In this document: positions 14,501 to 27,900 of the stretch, one piece after another
Position numbering within the stretch: position 1 is the first letter of the stretch
Layout: every line of letters begins with the position of its first letter
Assembly (NCBI GenBank): GCA_029718625.1
Contig: CM056376.1
Location: 88,727,675 to 88,791,674, forward strand
Reading direction: 5' to 3'
DNA: 64,000 nt
Origin: Synaphobranchus kaupii
Lineage: Eukaryota; Chordata; Actinopteri; Anguilliformes; Synaphobranchidae
Made by a program: the position numbers and the translations under genes
The notes under the pieces: model-generated
What the model was told of the DNA's origin: nothing
Databases searched by the model: none
What the model saw: only the letters and a program-made list of their open reading frames with translations

Positions 14501-17282
14501 GACAACTTGTCCGGGAATGGACTCACGCCGTACAGCAAATGTTCTTAAAATTACAAAGTTTTGAAGGTAGGCCTACAACAGGATGGGGCAGTCAAACGTA
14601 CAGTGCGCAAACCTTGTAAATTTGACAGCTTCAGAAACCAGCTTTCATTAATATGTAAATTGCTGCCGTACCCCAACCAGATATGGCATGAGCCGCCAGT
14701 GAAGAGGTGACTCAGAGTCCAAGTCCAAACGCCAAGCTAAAATGAAGTCCACAAAATTAGAGGAGAAAAAAACACATAAAATCCAGAATCTTTGAGGAGG
14801 AAAAATAAAATAAAAAGTCATTGAAAAGACAAGCAAACAACTCCAACCAAAAAATCAACACATGGAGAAAGCTTGCAAACTTACTTACTGAGCGACGTTT
14901 ATATACTTGAGCAGGCAAGCAGAAGTTTCAGCTAGGGTGGCCGAATAAACTTGCTTGTGGGAGCCTGTCAATGGAAAATCAAAAAGACAGCAGAGCAATG
15001 GAGCTCCATGGACCAAATCAGGCTCCAGATTTAGAATGATCCAGAAAGTTACGTAGTGTAGTTTACATCCAGAATAGTAAAGTCTGAAACTCTGGTTTAT
15101 TTGAACGTAGGGCTGGTTCATGTTTAAACCCTACTGGGGTCTACATCATAATCATGATCTTTGCTCAGAAGCCCCTTTAATCAGGCAAAAAATAATCCAG
15201 CTGACAATCCAAGCAGGTGGGCTACACAGCGCGCTTCGGCCTGAGGCGGATCAAGGCAGAGGCGCTTGTTCAGGATGCAGAGACAGAACAGAGAGCGCAG
15301 GAGAGGCCACAGGGCCGGAGTTCACGGGCTGACGTGAGGGCATGAAGAGAGCGGATCAGCCTTGAGTGTTACACGATGCTCAGTGTTGTAATAAATAAAA
15401 AAAACTACCAACGTCAGCGTTTTGAAAGACATAGCACAGTATAAGCTGTGTGTAGTTTACAACTCTTCGCAAAAAATATGACCTGCCTTGCTTTCACATA
15501 AACGGAAACATTACAAACTTAACAATTATACCCATGTTGCATTCTCAGATATAGAGAAATGGTGAAAAGAAATGCTGGACTCCATGTTATAATGGCTAAG
15601 ACTGGGTGCTGAATCCTACAACAAGTTCAAAGTTAATTAAATCCAGGACTGCACTCCCATTGAAAATATTGAATTCCGCACGAATGTTCTCACATTCTCA
15701 AATATAAAAACCTTACAATCTTTAAATTGTACAGTATGTATGTTGAGTACAGAGGAACTACTGACCAGACTGTGAGTTCACAGCAAGGAAGTGATGATTC
15801 ATCATAAAAGACATGGCATCAAGTGAAGTAGCATGGAACAGAGATCTGTTAACGAGTAGATTGCTTTTAACTATACCCAGCTCAACTTAAACTGGTTATG
15901 GCACTGATGGATTGAAGCATCCAACTATGTATTGAGCAACGTATGGAAACAGGCATTAGTGTACATGAAAAAGTTTCTGTTATTTTTGTTTCCTGGAAGC
16001 GTTTTCCCAACAAGCAGATTGTAGATGGACCCAATATGAATTTATAGAGGATGAGATGTTTTCATCAATAGAATCAGTGATAATGAAAAAAATTATCTAT
16101 GTATTGAATAATACAAAATTTGAAAATACACATATGTTACCTCCAGTTTCATACCCTGTGCGGGTGACTGGTAAATCCGTAGCTATGAGGTCTGAATATG
16201 TATATATCTGAATATGTGCACAGCAGTGCTACTTTTTTATTTTACATTGTGGTTCAGTGTAAAGAGCATTTATTAATTTTTCTCTGACTACATTGACTAA
16301 AAAGAAGATGTATGATAAATTTATGCCATTGACAGCCTTGTAATACCTCCAATGGTGAAGTGATATTCACCTGCTGGAAAAATTCTATGAACAGAAATGA
16401 CCATTCAATTAGTATTGGACTAACATGTCATAAAGCCAGGGTTGACGGACTGCATTTTTACACAGAGTTCTGTGAAATACGACATTTCAAATGAACCACT
16501 CCCTGAGCTGGGTGTAATCGAAGAAGACATTGACACGGGGACCGGGGAACAGGTACCTACACCCCACTCTACTATAATAACCAGAGGGTTTGCATAGTCT
16601 AAAATCAACTCACACTTCTCAGTGTTAAATAAATAGCAAGACCAGTTAAGATACATGCTCCAGATTTAGAATGTTCCAGGAAGTTACGTAGTGTAGTTTA
16701 CATCCAGAATAGTAAAGTCTGAAACTGGTTTGTTTGAACGTAGGGCTGGTTCATGTTTAAACCCTACTGGGGTCTACATCATAATCATGATCTTTGCTCA
16801 GAAGCCCCTTTTAACTAGATGGCTGCTTGCAAAAAAAGTAGTGTTGCATAAGTATATTTCACTATTTCAAGGGCTTGCCATATGAGAGAGAAGAGGAGCC
16901 CACGTTCTGGGATGCCATCACGGCTGATGAATCCCACAGGAGGAATGCTACAGAGTCGGAGCCTAAAAGTGATGAAATTACTGAGGGGGAAGAGAGATAC
17001 ATCTTGACACCTTCTTCCAAGTCTATACCTCAAATACTGGAATCCTCAGACAAGAAGGTCACTTCAGACAAGGTACAGCTGCTCGTGAGTGACAGACAGA
17101 GAAATAGAGTTTTGGTTTTGAGTGGTTGGTTTATAATCTGTGATATCACATTCTACAAAGGGTGCTACAAAACCCTTCATAAGGATTACATACCAACTTT
17201 ATAATAATGACATGGCACCTTCCAGGGGCGGATTGGGACTATAAATCTAACCGGGAGTTTCAAAACCATGGCGGCCCAGCAA

Positions 17283-17324
<42 letters not shown>

Positions 17325-18864
17325 GATTGTATTAGTGTTGTGTCGTTCGCGAACGATTCGTTCAAAAGACCGAATCTTTTGGGTGAACGAACTGAACTGA
17401 ATCACTTACTGAAAAGATCCGTTCATTTCTCAGTTCAGTTGAGCTCTCGAACGGATCTGATCAGCAGCAAGCGTGTACCGTGCAGGGAGGGGGAGGGACT
17501 GCCGCGAGCGAACGTGATTCGTCCCTTGCGAACTAGTTCTGCTGTGCTGAACGAATCATTCGCATTTGCTTCTTCCTATTCCATTTCGGACGTATTGTTC
17601 TAAGTATTGTATAGCCGAAATGAGTACCGTGTTTGCGTGTACTATACTAGAAAGTTTTTTTTTCTCTAATTTGTTTCCTAAATTGTTCGAAATAAAGTTT
17701 ATAAAAAAAAAAAATTTTATAAAAAAAATTTGCGGGCGGGCGCCGAGCGAGGCAGCGAGCGTGCAGAGTGGACTTCTGCGAGCGAACGTGTAGTGATTCG
17801 TTCACTGCGAATCCCCCGGGGGACGTTCGCGAACGACACAACACTAGTGCAAGTTCAGTGATCCGTTCACTGAAGGCTACTAGACACAGTGAGTTAACGT
17901 GACGTGATTCTGAGTGATAATCAGCGGCTCAAACTGCCAGAATCAGGCCCAGCAAGTTAAGACTTAAAAGTCATTGAAAACCAGCGTTCACCTCCAATAT
18001 TGATATTCAACGAGGAAACTTTTAAAATATCAAGATTTGTAAACGGAGTTTGGCGCATTTGTCAAAGCGACAGCACTTCCGCATGAACTGTTCGGCCGTT
18101 TCAGTTCACTTCAGTACGCAGTACGCAGTCGGAGCTCCGCCCAAGCACTGAACAATTCGGTGAACGAATCTTTTGAACGAATCTTTTTAATGAACTGATT
18201 CTAGTGATTCGTGTCACTGAAGTGAACTGTTTTGCCCATCACTAGATTGTATAGGCCCTACATGTCGTATTAAGTCATTGTGCTGCTGCTGCTGCTGTTG
18301 TTGTTGTTGTCACACGATGACGAGAGCGTGCATGTAGGCCTAGTTGTACTCGCAATCAGACACACCCACGGTGGCATGAAAACGATACTTGCAATAACGG
18401 TCATGGTTTACTTTTGCTACTTAGGCTATGGTTTACTTTTGCTACTTGCAATAATAACTGCCACGGCGGGCACGAAAAATCACATTGAGCTGAATGATCC
18501 ACTTCCAACAACACAAAACTAAACACACATATAGCCTACTTTTGCAATTTGCAATAATAAATGCCACGGCGGGCACAAAAACACAAGTCTGTCCTACCTT
18601 ATTACACTGTCAGCAGGCGTCGTAGGAGGTCGCTTCTCTCAGCTAGCTTGTCGTTTACATGCACAGCAATATCCGATTACTGGAAACGATCAGCTTACGC
18701 CAGTATTTAAGTTATTGCGTTCACATGGACATAAGTAATGTGATTACTCCAAAAGCCGCGTTTACATGATTCTCTCCATAATCAGCTCTGTGGAAAACGT
18801 AGCTACTAACTGCTTCCTGTTGTAAGGACAAAAATGATCCGCCCGTCAAAAATTTACGTTAGGC

Positions 18865-18949
<85 letters not shown>

Positions 18950-21900
18950 GCTAGCTAGTAATTATTATAGCTACTTATTTATAGCTAATTGCTAGTAGTG
19001 GTTGATTTATATTATTGTACTAGCTAGCTTTACCAATCTCTAAATCTGGCGAATTTCCCGAAAATTTCAGTTATTTAATGTGCTAGCCACAAACTAGCTA
19101 GTACAAACACAAGCACGTAACACTGAACAATATATTTTCACCGGTGAAATGCAAATTTAATAATAAAATTCTGGAAGTGAGATGCTGAAGGAACCCCAGG
19201 CATAGCAAATGTTGACGGGTGGAATCATTTTGACGTTACACCGCCTCTTCTGCCTGACATGCGTAGTTTTGAAAAGCCGAAAGAAACCGGAGAAAGGTGT
19301 TTACATGCTCCAAAAAATCGAAAGTTTGGCCAAAAAACCAGGGGTGTTAATCGGGTTTCGAAAACACGGATTATGACCTTACATTATCGGATAAAGGTGT
19401 TTACATGACCATTTCAGTAACCAGAGTATTGCCATAACCGGGTTCAGATCGGAGTATTAGTGTGCATGTAAACGTACTAGCCTACCGGCCCACGCACAGC
19501 ACCGGCCCACCGGGAAAACTCCCGGTGCTCCCGATGGCCAATCCGCCCCTGGCACCTTCAGCTGCTCGTGAGTGACAGACATAGAGAAATAGAGTTTTGG
19601 TTTTGAGTATTTGGTTTATAATCTGTGATATCACATTCTACAAAGGGTGCTACAAAACCCTTCATAAGGACTACATACCAACTTCATAATAATGACATGC
19701 CACCTTCAAAAACATTACTGAGACATTAAATGCTGGACTTCTGACCAACATTTGAGAATCACAACAGTTTCGATACAATGTCATTTCAATGAGGAACCAA
19801 ATGCACTCGCCAAAGAAGATCTCCTGAGTAAAGTAATATACATTAATAAAAATGTTTTATTGATGGTTAGGGCTGGACAATGAACCAATTATCAAACTTT
19901 TCAATAGCCGTCATAATAGTAACTTAGCTTAGTAATCAGCTTTCTTTTCAACTTTTTTTTCTTTAGTCATACCTGATGGGGTAGTGAACCTTCAAACTTT
20001 GGATGCCCTCAGAGATGCTTCTGGGGGGAAAAAAACTTGATGTTGATATGCAGGCAATCAAAAGCCATCAGGCCATGCAGCTTCCATGTGATTGAAAAAA
20101 ACATGTCACTTGATATCTTGGAAGTTCAGTTGGCTAGCCCTTATGTTGTGGTGCTGTGGGGGGCGGGCCAGCCAGAGAGAGGGAAGGCAGTCGGGAGCGC
20201 CCTTTGACGTCACATCCTTCATTCACAAAATGATTTTCCCGGCAAATTCGACCCAAATTCTTTAAATAAAAATCAACCCATAGGCTCTTATACGCAACTG
20301 GGAAGGTCAAATTTTTTAAGTGACGTTACAATCCGTTCATACATTGGCAATTGAAAACGATTCATGCATGTAAAAATCATATAGCCCCTTTTAAGAAAAG
20401 GAGATCAGGTTTGTGATTGCGCTTAAAAAAGAATTATAATTATCATTATGATTTATGACCCAGCCCTGTTGTTGGTTAGTTGGCATGAATAAATTATTGT
20501 AAATGTGATATTTACTTAGCTACACCTTAATCTACAGTTTAGCACCCTGTCTATTTTGTCATTACTTTTCATGAGTTGAGCTAGATTTTGTCATCTACAT
20601 AAATCTGCAGCTGTACCTCTGGTTATTAAAATTCAAAACAAGATAATTTGTACTACCCTCTGTCTTGTTTGTTTGTGCATTCTCAAACTGTGTGGCATTC
20701 TCTGGTCTCGTTTAGAAAGGCTCTGATATACCAGAGGCAGGAATGGAGACTCTCCCACCCAGCAAGGAGGATTCACAGAGGAAGAAGTCTGGCGAGAGAA
20801 AGAAGGGCAAGGACAGGGGGAAGGTAAACCTTCCCGTGATTATTTTTTGGCTATTGACAGCCGTACGACCAGACCTCACTCAATATCGCCAAAGACTGCT
20901 AACAGTTAGATGAAAATTGTTGGTTGAACAGAACTCCCCATTCCAGCCATTGGCTTGCTTATATCCCACCATGTTGTACATTTGCACCAATATATAAACA
21001 GGTATCCCTTGCTACTTTTACTTCCTCAGAATCTTCCAGTAGAACTGGATTTTTCTACTGCATTCACTGACATAAGACTAATTACTTATTGTACTTGAAA
21101 AAATAAAAGATTGTCATTAATTATCTTTGATTAGCATTGGCAATATTCAGCCTCTCTTCGGTTTCTCATAGAATATTGTTAGCATACATAGAGATAATCA
21201 AAGTGTTTAACAGAGTAAGTAGTGGAATAAACAGGAAATGCACACAGACAAATATATGGAAGCATGCTTAAATTCATATGTATACGATTCTCCTGAAATT
21301 GTACAGGTGTGTTCCTCATTGCCCCATTGTAAACTTATAGCCTCAACCTTGAACGTGAATTTGACTGATTGCTTAAAAGCTTGAAGTTGGTCCTAACTGT
21401 TTATTATGAACACTGTTTACTGTGAAATTCCTGACCAGGGCAAGGGAAACAGAGGAAGACATAGGAGACAGAGACAGCGCTCGGTAAAGCCTACCATTTA
21501 AACAATACACGGTCTAACATCGCTACCACAGCTGTCCAGTCTAAATGTGCTAACAGTGTGCAGCTACAATAACCTGTGTGTGTGTGTGGAAGGCTATTGC
21601 CTGCTGTGCATATTAACACATGGATTAAACGCTGCTAAGACTTCTTGGCCTTATTTCTATAGTTGTAATGTATCTGAAACCCTAGATTAATTTTAGTGCA
21701 AAATTATATGGGGACCCAGACCGGTGCTCTAAGTGCAAATTAAAAGCTAAAGAAATAGCAGTTTCCTGAGGATATGACGAGCAGAGGTCTTCCCTTCAGA
21801 GCATACATGCAATGTGACAGGAATGTCTTTGTATTTTTGGATGCTTTGGCGATATTTTTCGTTTAAATTTTTGGATGAATACTGATTGAATACTGGTTGA

Positions 21901-24900
21901 ATACTGATTTTTATAAATAAATTAAAATACATTTTTTTTTAAAAACAAAGAATGAGCAAATAAATAATTTTGAAGGACTACCATATCGACAGCCTCATAA
22001 CTAAGTCATTTTTTGGACATTTTGAGATTTTCTGCCTAAATCACTTGATTTATCATTTGTCAACAGTGTAAAAATGCTCAAGTCACTGCAGGTCGCTGTG
22101 CACTTCCTGAACCACTTTATGCTATTCTGCCTAAATCCTCATTGACGTAGAATTGCAGCAGTTTTTTGCCTTTTTCTCAAAACTACAAAAAATGACTTAG
22201 GCACTTTTGTTATGAGGCTGTCGATATGGTAAAAGTGACTAGCTTCTACTTAAATGCAGAACAACTTGTAAATATTTGAATAACTAATATGAAATAGACT
22301 ATACTATATGTGGATAACTAATCACAAAGTTTGAAAAGAATTAATCTGAAATATCACTGTATGTGGATAACTACTCACTCAGTCTAAAATACTGCTAAAA
22401 GCATGATTATTCTAATATTTGTTTCACATGCGTGATGAGTGTGTGCATGTTTTAGTTCACGGTTAATGATGATAAATGCATTTATGTACTGGATATGTTT
22501 ATTTTTCGCACCCAAACAATTGATTGTTTCACGAATTACTCAAACGAAATGCATGGTATATTACATTTACGAAAATTAACCATAAACATTAATTTCCCAC
22601 GTTTACAATTAGATGGCAAAAGCTGACAATGAAAATGCAGTCTAGGATTTGACGGCAATTGTCCTGTTTCAAAGGGAGAGGAGGAGACGCAGGAGGAGCC
22701 ATTTTATGATGGTGAAGAAGACGTTCATGAATATGAGGTAAGCCATGGATGGAATTAGGTTTTCATCTGCTTGTCAGCTGCCCTACCCAAATGTCAATAC
22801 TACTCCTTTATGTCATGGTACAATCCCAGGGTGGACGTGACTGCTTAAGACTTTAGTTCGGTTATTTCCGTCACAGCATCCGGCAAGCTTTTTACATCAC
22901 ATCATGGACAGTGTACTAAACTTTAGTGCAGCATCCATATTTATGAGTTGAGAAAATTATTAGCCTTATTACTCCATCCAACTTTGACCAACGTTGCCAT
23001 GCTCATCTTTCCCTGTTTGGCAAGTTTCGCTGCAAATTTGTTTGTGTTTATGAGAGTAATTAATGATGTGATAAATAACTGCAATGCCATTCATGACAAT
23101 ACACTTAATTATGAGTTAATTATTATGAGCAGTTATAATGCTGCTGTTGGGAGGCTGGGTTACAGGAGTTATGTGTCTTATAAGGGCTTATAATAACAAA
23201 GTGGAAGGCCCAAGCTTGTGGTGCACAAGTAAACTGTGTTGTAGAATGAGTGAGTGATTAGCTGTCTTGTAATACAGTACCTCAAGTCATTTTTAGAGGC
23301 AAATCCCATATCTTTCTTGAAGTGCAACTAGATAAAATGCAGTTACATCAAAGCACTTTTCCAGCAAAACCCCTCTTTTTACATAAAGCAACTAAACTTA
23401 AAAATCATTCATTTTTGTATAAGTAACTTGTTAATAAAAAGATCAAAGTGCAGGGCGAGAACCAGCTATTTTCTCTCTGCAACTTTGAAGCTGCACTTTA
23501 GGTTCTTGCGTAAGAATATCTTAATTGCTTCCATATTCTTAACAAGCAAAAATTATTAACAGGAGTACTTGACCTAGCGTGGGCTACTCGCTGATCCCGT
23601 GGGAATATCTCCCCAAGGAGGAGATGGGACATCGGTGACCCAGTGGTGCTATACGTCAGTGATTAACATTACACCCACTTTCTGGGGAAATTAATTTATT
23701 TTCTGAAAAATAATTGAAACAATTGCTCAGACACCAATGTGCCCAGCTTGTTTGAGATGGCAATTAATTACAAAAAATGTAATAACAGTTTTTCATCTTT
23801 TATGAAAGTCCCCACAGATGTTTAACTAAGCTTAACCCAGTGTGGTTGAATCATTTACCCTGTCCCTCAATTGAAAAGTATTGAAAAGTATTAAAATATT
23901 AGTGGTGTGCAACAATTAGCACTTGCACATATTTGTGCTGACATTTTTGTTAAAGTCATGAGGTACATCTGCAGACTGTACATGCATCCATGGTGATAAT
24001 GTTTTACTATGGTTTGATATACAGTAGGAGAGTACCAGCACTGGGGTATACAGCTGTTTAGAAAATTATTATTATTATTATTATTATTTGTACTTGTTAC
24101 AAAATATCACCTGTATTGAGAATGAATCGCGTCAGTGAACAAATCATGGAAAGGAATGAAGAATTGCCTATGAATAGTGGGTTTGGGTCTCATTATTCAG
24201 TTTTACAGCAGGGTGAATTCCAAACTGAAAGCCCTCTCCACTCCCAGGGAAGTGAAGTAAGTCTTTTGGCTTTTATTGCACGGGAGTCCATTGTGAAACA
24301 GCCAAGAGAAGGTTGAAGTGCATGTGAATTAAAGGAGAGATACGTTTTACTTTCTATGTATTACTCCTAAATTTAAACCGGATGAAAACTCAACAGTTGC
24401 TTCCCTGCATACTCAAGATAGAGAGGTAGGAGCACAAGCGTTCAAAGGAAACCTTTTTTCTCTGAATGTTTGTGTCGGGGTTACTGATGCAGAGAATTGA
24501 GTGCTGAAGAGGTTACAATCATCGCTGACGTCAACTGCATTATTTCAAATTCAAAGCAAACCATTTTCTTTTTCTTTTTAACCAGGATGAACATCCATCG
24601 GAGGATCCATTCATGACACAAGTAGACGAGGTAGTCTTAAGAAGTTTATTAGTTTGTCGGCTGTACTCATTCCTATATTGATACTGCACTGTCATTATTT
24701 ATTTATTTATTTTTCTATGCAGGTCAAATTCTCAACAACTAATCCTCTACATTTAGAGGGAGAAATTGAAAAGGTAGGGATGCATGATATATTTGTTTAC
24801 TTTTTTATGCTCGCCTGTGCTTTTTGGATGTCTGTTTCTACATAGATGTACTTGAACTGTTGGCTTTTTTAAAAATTCGTAGAGAGGTTTGTATATCATT

Positions 24901-27900
24901 ATTAGGTACCACTTTATTTTGAGTGTCCAATGTTGACACTCAACTTGGTGAACTGAATGTCAGAGAGAGTTGAGATACAGCAAACAGTCAGTTTATACTT
25001 TGCTGAGTGTCAATACAGTGTTTCTTGACAAGAGGGTTGTGTCAATGCAGTGTTTCTTGACACTCACCTGTTTGTTGAAAATCACCTGACATGCAATTGA
25101 CTTTAAATTAACACTGAACTGGTATTCAATTGATATCAGTTGATATCAATTTGAGTGTCATATTGGACACTCAAAATAAAGTGTTACCCATTATTATTAA
25201 AAGGAATCCATGTTTTAATTAACTGATCTATTTTAAGCAGATAGACTTGGCGACATCCAGTCTTGTCCATTTGGAAGAAGCAGAAGAGGTAGGTACTGTG
25301 TGGACGAATACATGCACACGTTAGTGAATGATCGACTTATGAGAGCATGCAGGTGCCATTAGTCTGGTCTTTTTCTGTCTTTGTAGGCTTAACCCTCCAA
25401 TAGTATGAGCACAAAAAACCGACCAAAGCTTTATGAATATTTGTTCAAAACAGGAGGAATTCCCAACAGCTGATCACCGTCACTTACAGGGGGAAGTAGA
25501 CGAGGTAAGAGTTTGATGTATAATATCACCATCACTTACAGGGGGAAGTAGACGAGGTAAGAGTTTGATGTATAATTGTGCTGTGTTGTACTGTTGTATC
25601 AGTGGGCTGCATTGTCCAAGCCAGTATTCCTCATTGCCATAAGTGCGTCCTAAACAGGGCTTTGCAAGTCTGTGAAGGGAAATTTCACTTTTTCTTTTTC
25701 TTTTTTTAAATTTTTTTTAAAGGAGGGTGAATCCCAAACAGCGAGTATCCTCTATTCACAGGAGGGCGTAGAGGAGGTAGGAGTGTTACTTTATTGGGCC
25801 CGTTCCGCTCTCCTCTAGCTTGTGTGTCGTCTCTGGGTGGGTGGGTGCGCTTGGCCGTACTAATCACCGCGCCGGTTCCCGCATGCCGTCCGACAGCAGA
25901 GGGGGGGGTCACTTGCCTTTGACTGTCTGATGGGTAGGTGGGTGCATGAACGGTCTGCACAAGTGCTTTGATGATGGACAATGTTTTGGAAGAACCCCTT
26001 TAAATCTGACCCTGAGGCGGTTTTTTTCCTTTATTGATTTTAAATCTGTGAATTTCATCTGCCACAATTGGATGTGGTCATTAAAATTCATATCTTTTTT
26101 TATTTAATGCTGCAAAAAGTCTTGATGATCAAAGCACCTAATCAACGTTGAATTATCTCTGTCCTCTATGATTTCTTTTCCCTTCTCTAATCTCTGAAAA
26201 TTTCACCAGTGTAAATGGGGACCACATTTTTCCAGTTACTAATGTGACTTTTCAATACTGAACTTCTAAACCACCAAAAAGGTAACCTTAAAAATAAAGT
26301 TTAATAAATTAAACATTAACCAAAAGTGGGTGACCACAACATGAAATCCTTTTGACAATATTTCACTCATGGTAACATAAAATGGCAGTGAAAATAGTAG
26401 ACATCCCAGCATGTATTGCGCATGGCCAATAATGGCTTTAACAAAGAATGTGCATACCCGAATGAACTGAGCTTTAAAGGAATCTCAAAGTAAGTGATGT
26501 GATGTCAAGTAAAATTGTGATGATAATTAAGCAGAAATAAATGTGACTAAATAAAATCTCTGTTTAATTTTTAATACAGGGACTGTCCTTAACCCAACCA
26601 GATTGAAACTGTAGGAAAGTGAGCGTAAATGCTTCCTGAGAACTGTCTCTATATACTGTGAAGTTTGCTAATACTGGTGGGGGAGCAGACTGTCCGTTCC
26701 AACCAGACCAGTATTACACGGGGGAGGGACTCCTTTTCATCGCACCCTAATGATGTCACACACTCAAGACACTTCCTCTTTGCCTTGGAAAGAGAAATGT
26801 TTGAATTACTCTTGTGATAACAAACAATAAAACGACAAAAAAAGAAATTGAATCCAGAACCAATTGTAGCGTTTTCAGGGAATGTTTTTTACACATCTGA
26901 GAGTAGCAATCCCTGGTACTGGGATCTGAACAATGAGAGTAGCAATCCCTGGTACTAGGATTGCTATTTGAAAAATTACAATACAGTGACTTTAATGTTC
27001 CGTACGTTATTTATCAAAATAAATTCCTTCAGAGTCATTAGCTCCCATTATCATTTCATACTTCAAAATAATCTTTCATTGCTATCATCTCCAAAGAATC
27101 TAGTGTTGGAACAATGAATGAACAGTCATTTTTTTAGTCTACTATTCTTATGTGGTAATATTTTTTTATTAGTAATGATTCTTAATGAACTGGACACTTA
27201 GCTTATTTATTAAAATTTGGTGGAAAATATATTGTTTATTGTTTACTTTCTGTATTGAACTGTTTTTTCCTTCTTAAATAAATTGTTTCTAAAAATGTTT
27301 ATAAACACATATCGTTCAAAACATGTATCACTGTATTGATATTTTAATACCTGTTTTCACTGGTGAAATTGCATAAATCCCTTTTTTTGTATTTAACCTC
27401 TACGAGCATGAAAATGAGTAAATATGATCTTGTTTCTTACACATGTCTAAGTGTCTTTTTTCATTTTGTTATGACTGCTGGGGATCTGAAGTACATTACG
27501 AATCATTGGGCATTAGTAATATTTTACACCAACCTTAATTAATGTGTCATTTCCTCAAATAGAATATTTTTTTACAAAAACATTAATGATGGTTGCTAAG
27601 ATGAATGGAATACAATCTAAATAATAATAGGCCTACCTGCATTGTCACTTGAGCTATGAACTGGAAAAGCTTATGTATGAGTAGTCATTGTGCCTTCTGA
27701 TTCTATGAATGAAACATTAGACACTAATTCAAGACAAACTGCCACTTTATAATATGTGAGTCAAGCCTTATACGCATTGGCAAGTTCCTCTCTGGAATGG
27801 CCAAGAGAAACAGTATGCTATGCAGTTCTCAGGATGAGAGAAGTTGAGCCTCAGGACAAACTCTGGTTCTCCAGTTTTCACACAGGGACCACCTGCACAG

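Larger units (their letters stand above)
17223..19551. mobile_element. hAT-type DNA transposon (non-autonomous, composite) with 8-bp target duplication
   Basis: Ends are CAGGGGCGGATTGG and its mirror CCAATCCGCCCCTG. Both sides are flanked by an identical 8-bp direct repeat GCACCTTC (17215-17222 and 19552-19559), the hAT signature. No transposase is seen; the interior consists of nested palindromic elements and trinucleotide tracts. Confidence 0.88.

Noticed and set aside
17268..17603. Frame with a poly-tyrosine run
   Set aside because: Arises from the (ATT)n microsatellite inside the hAT.
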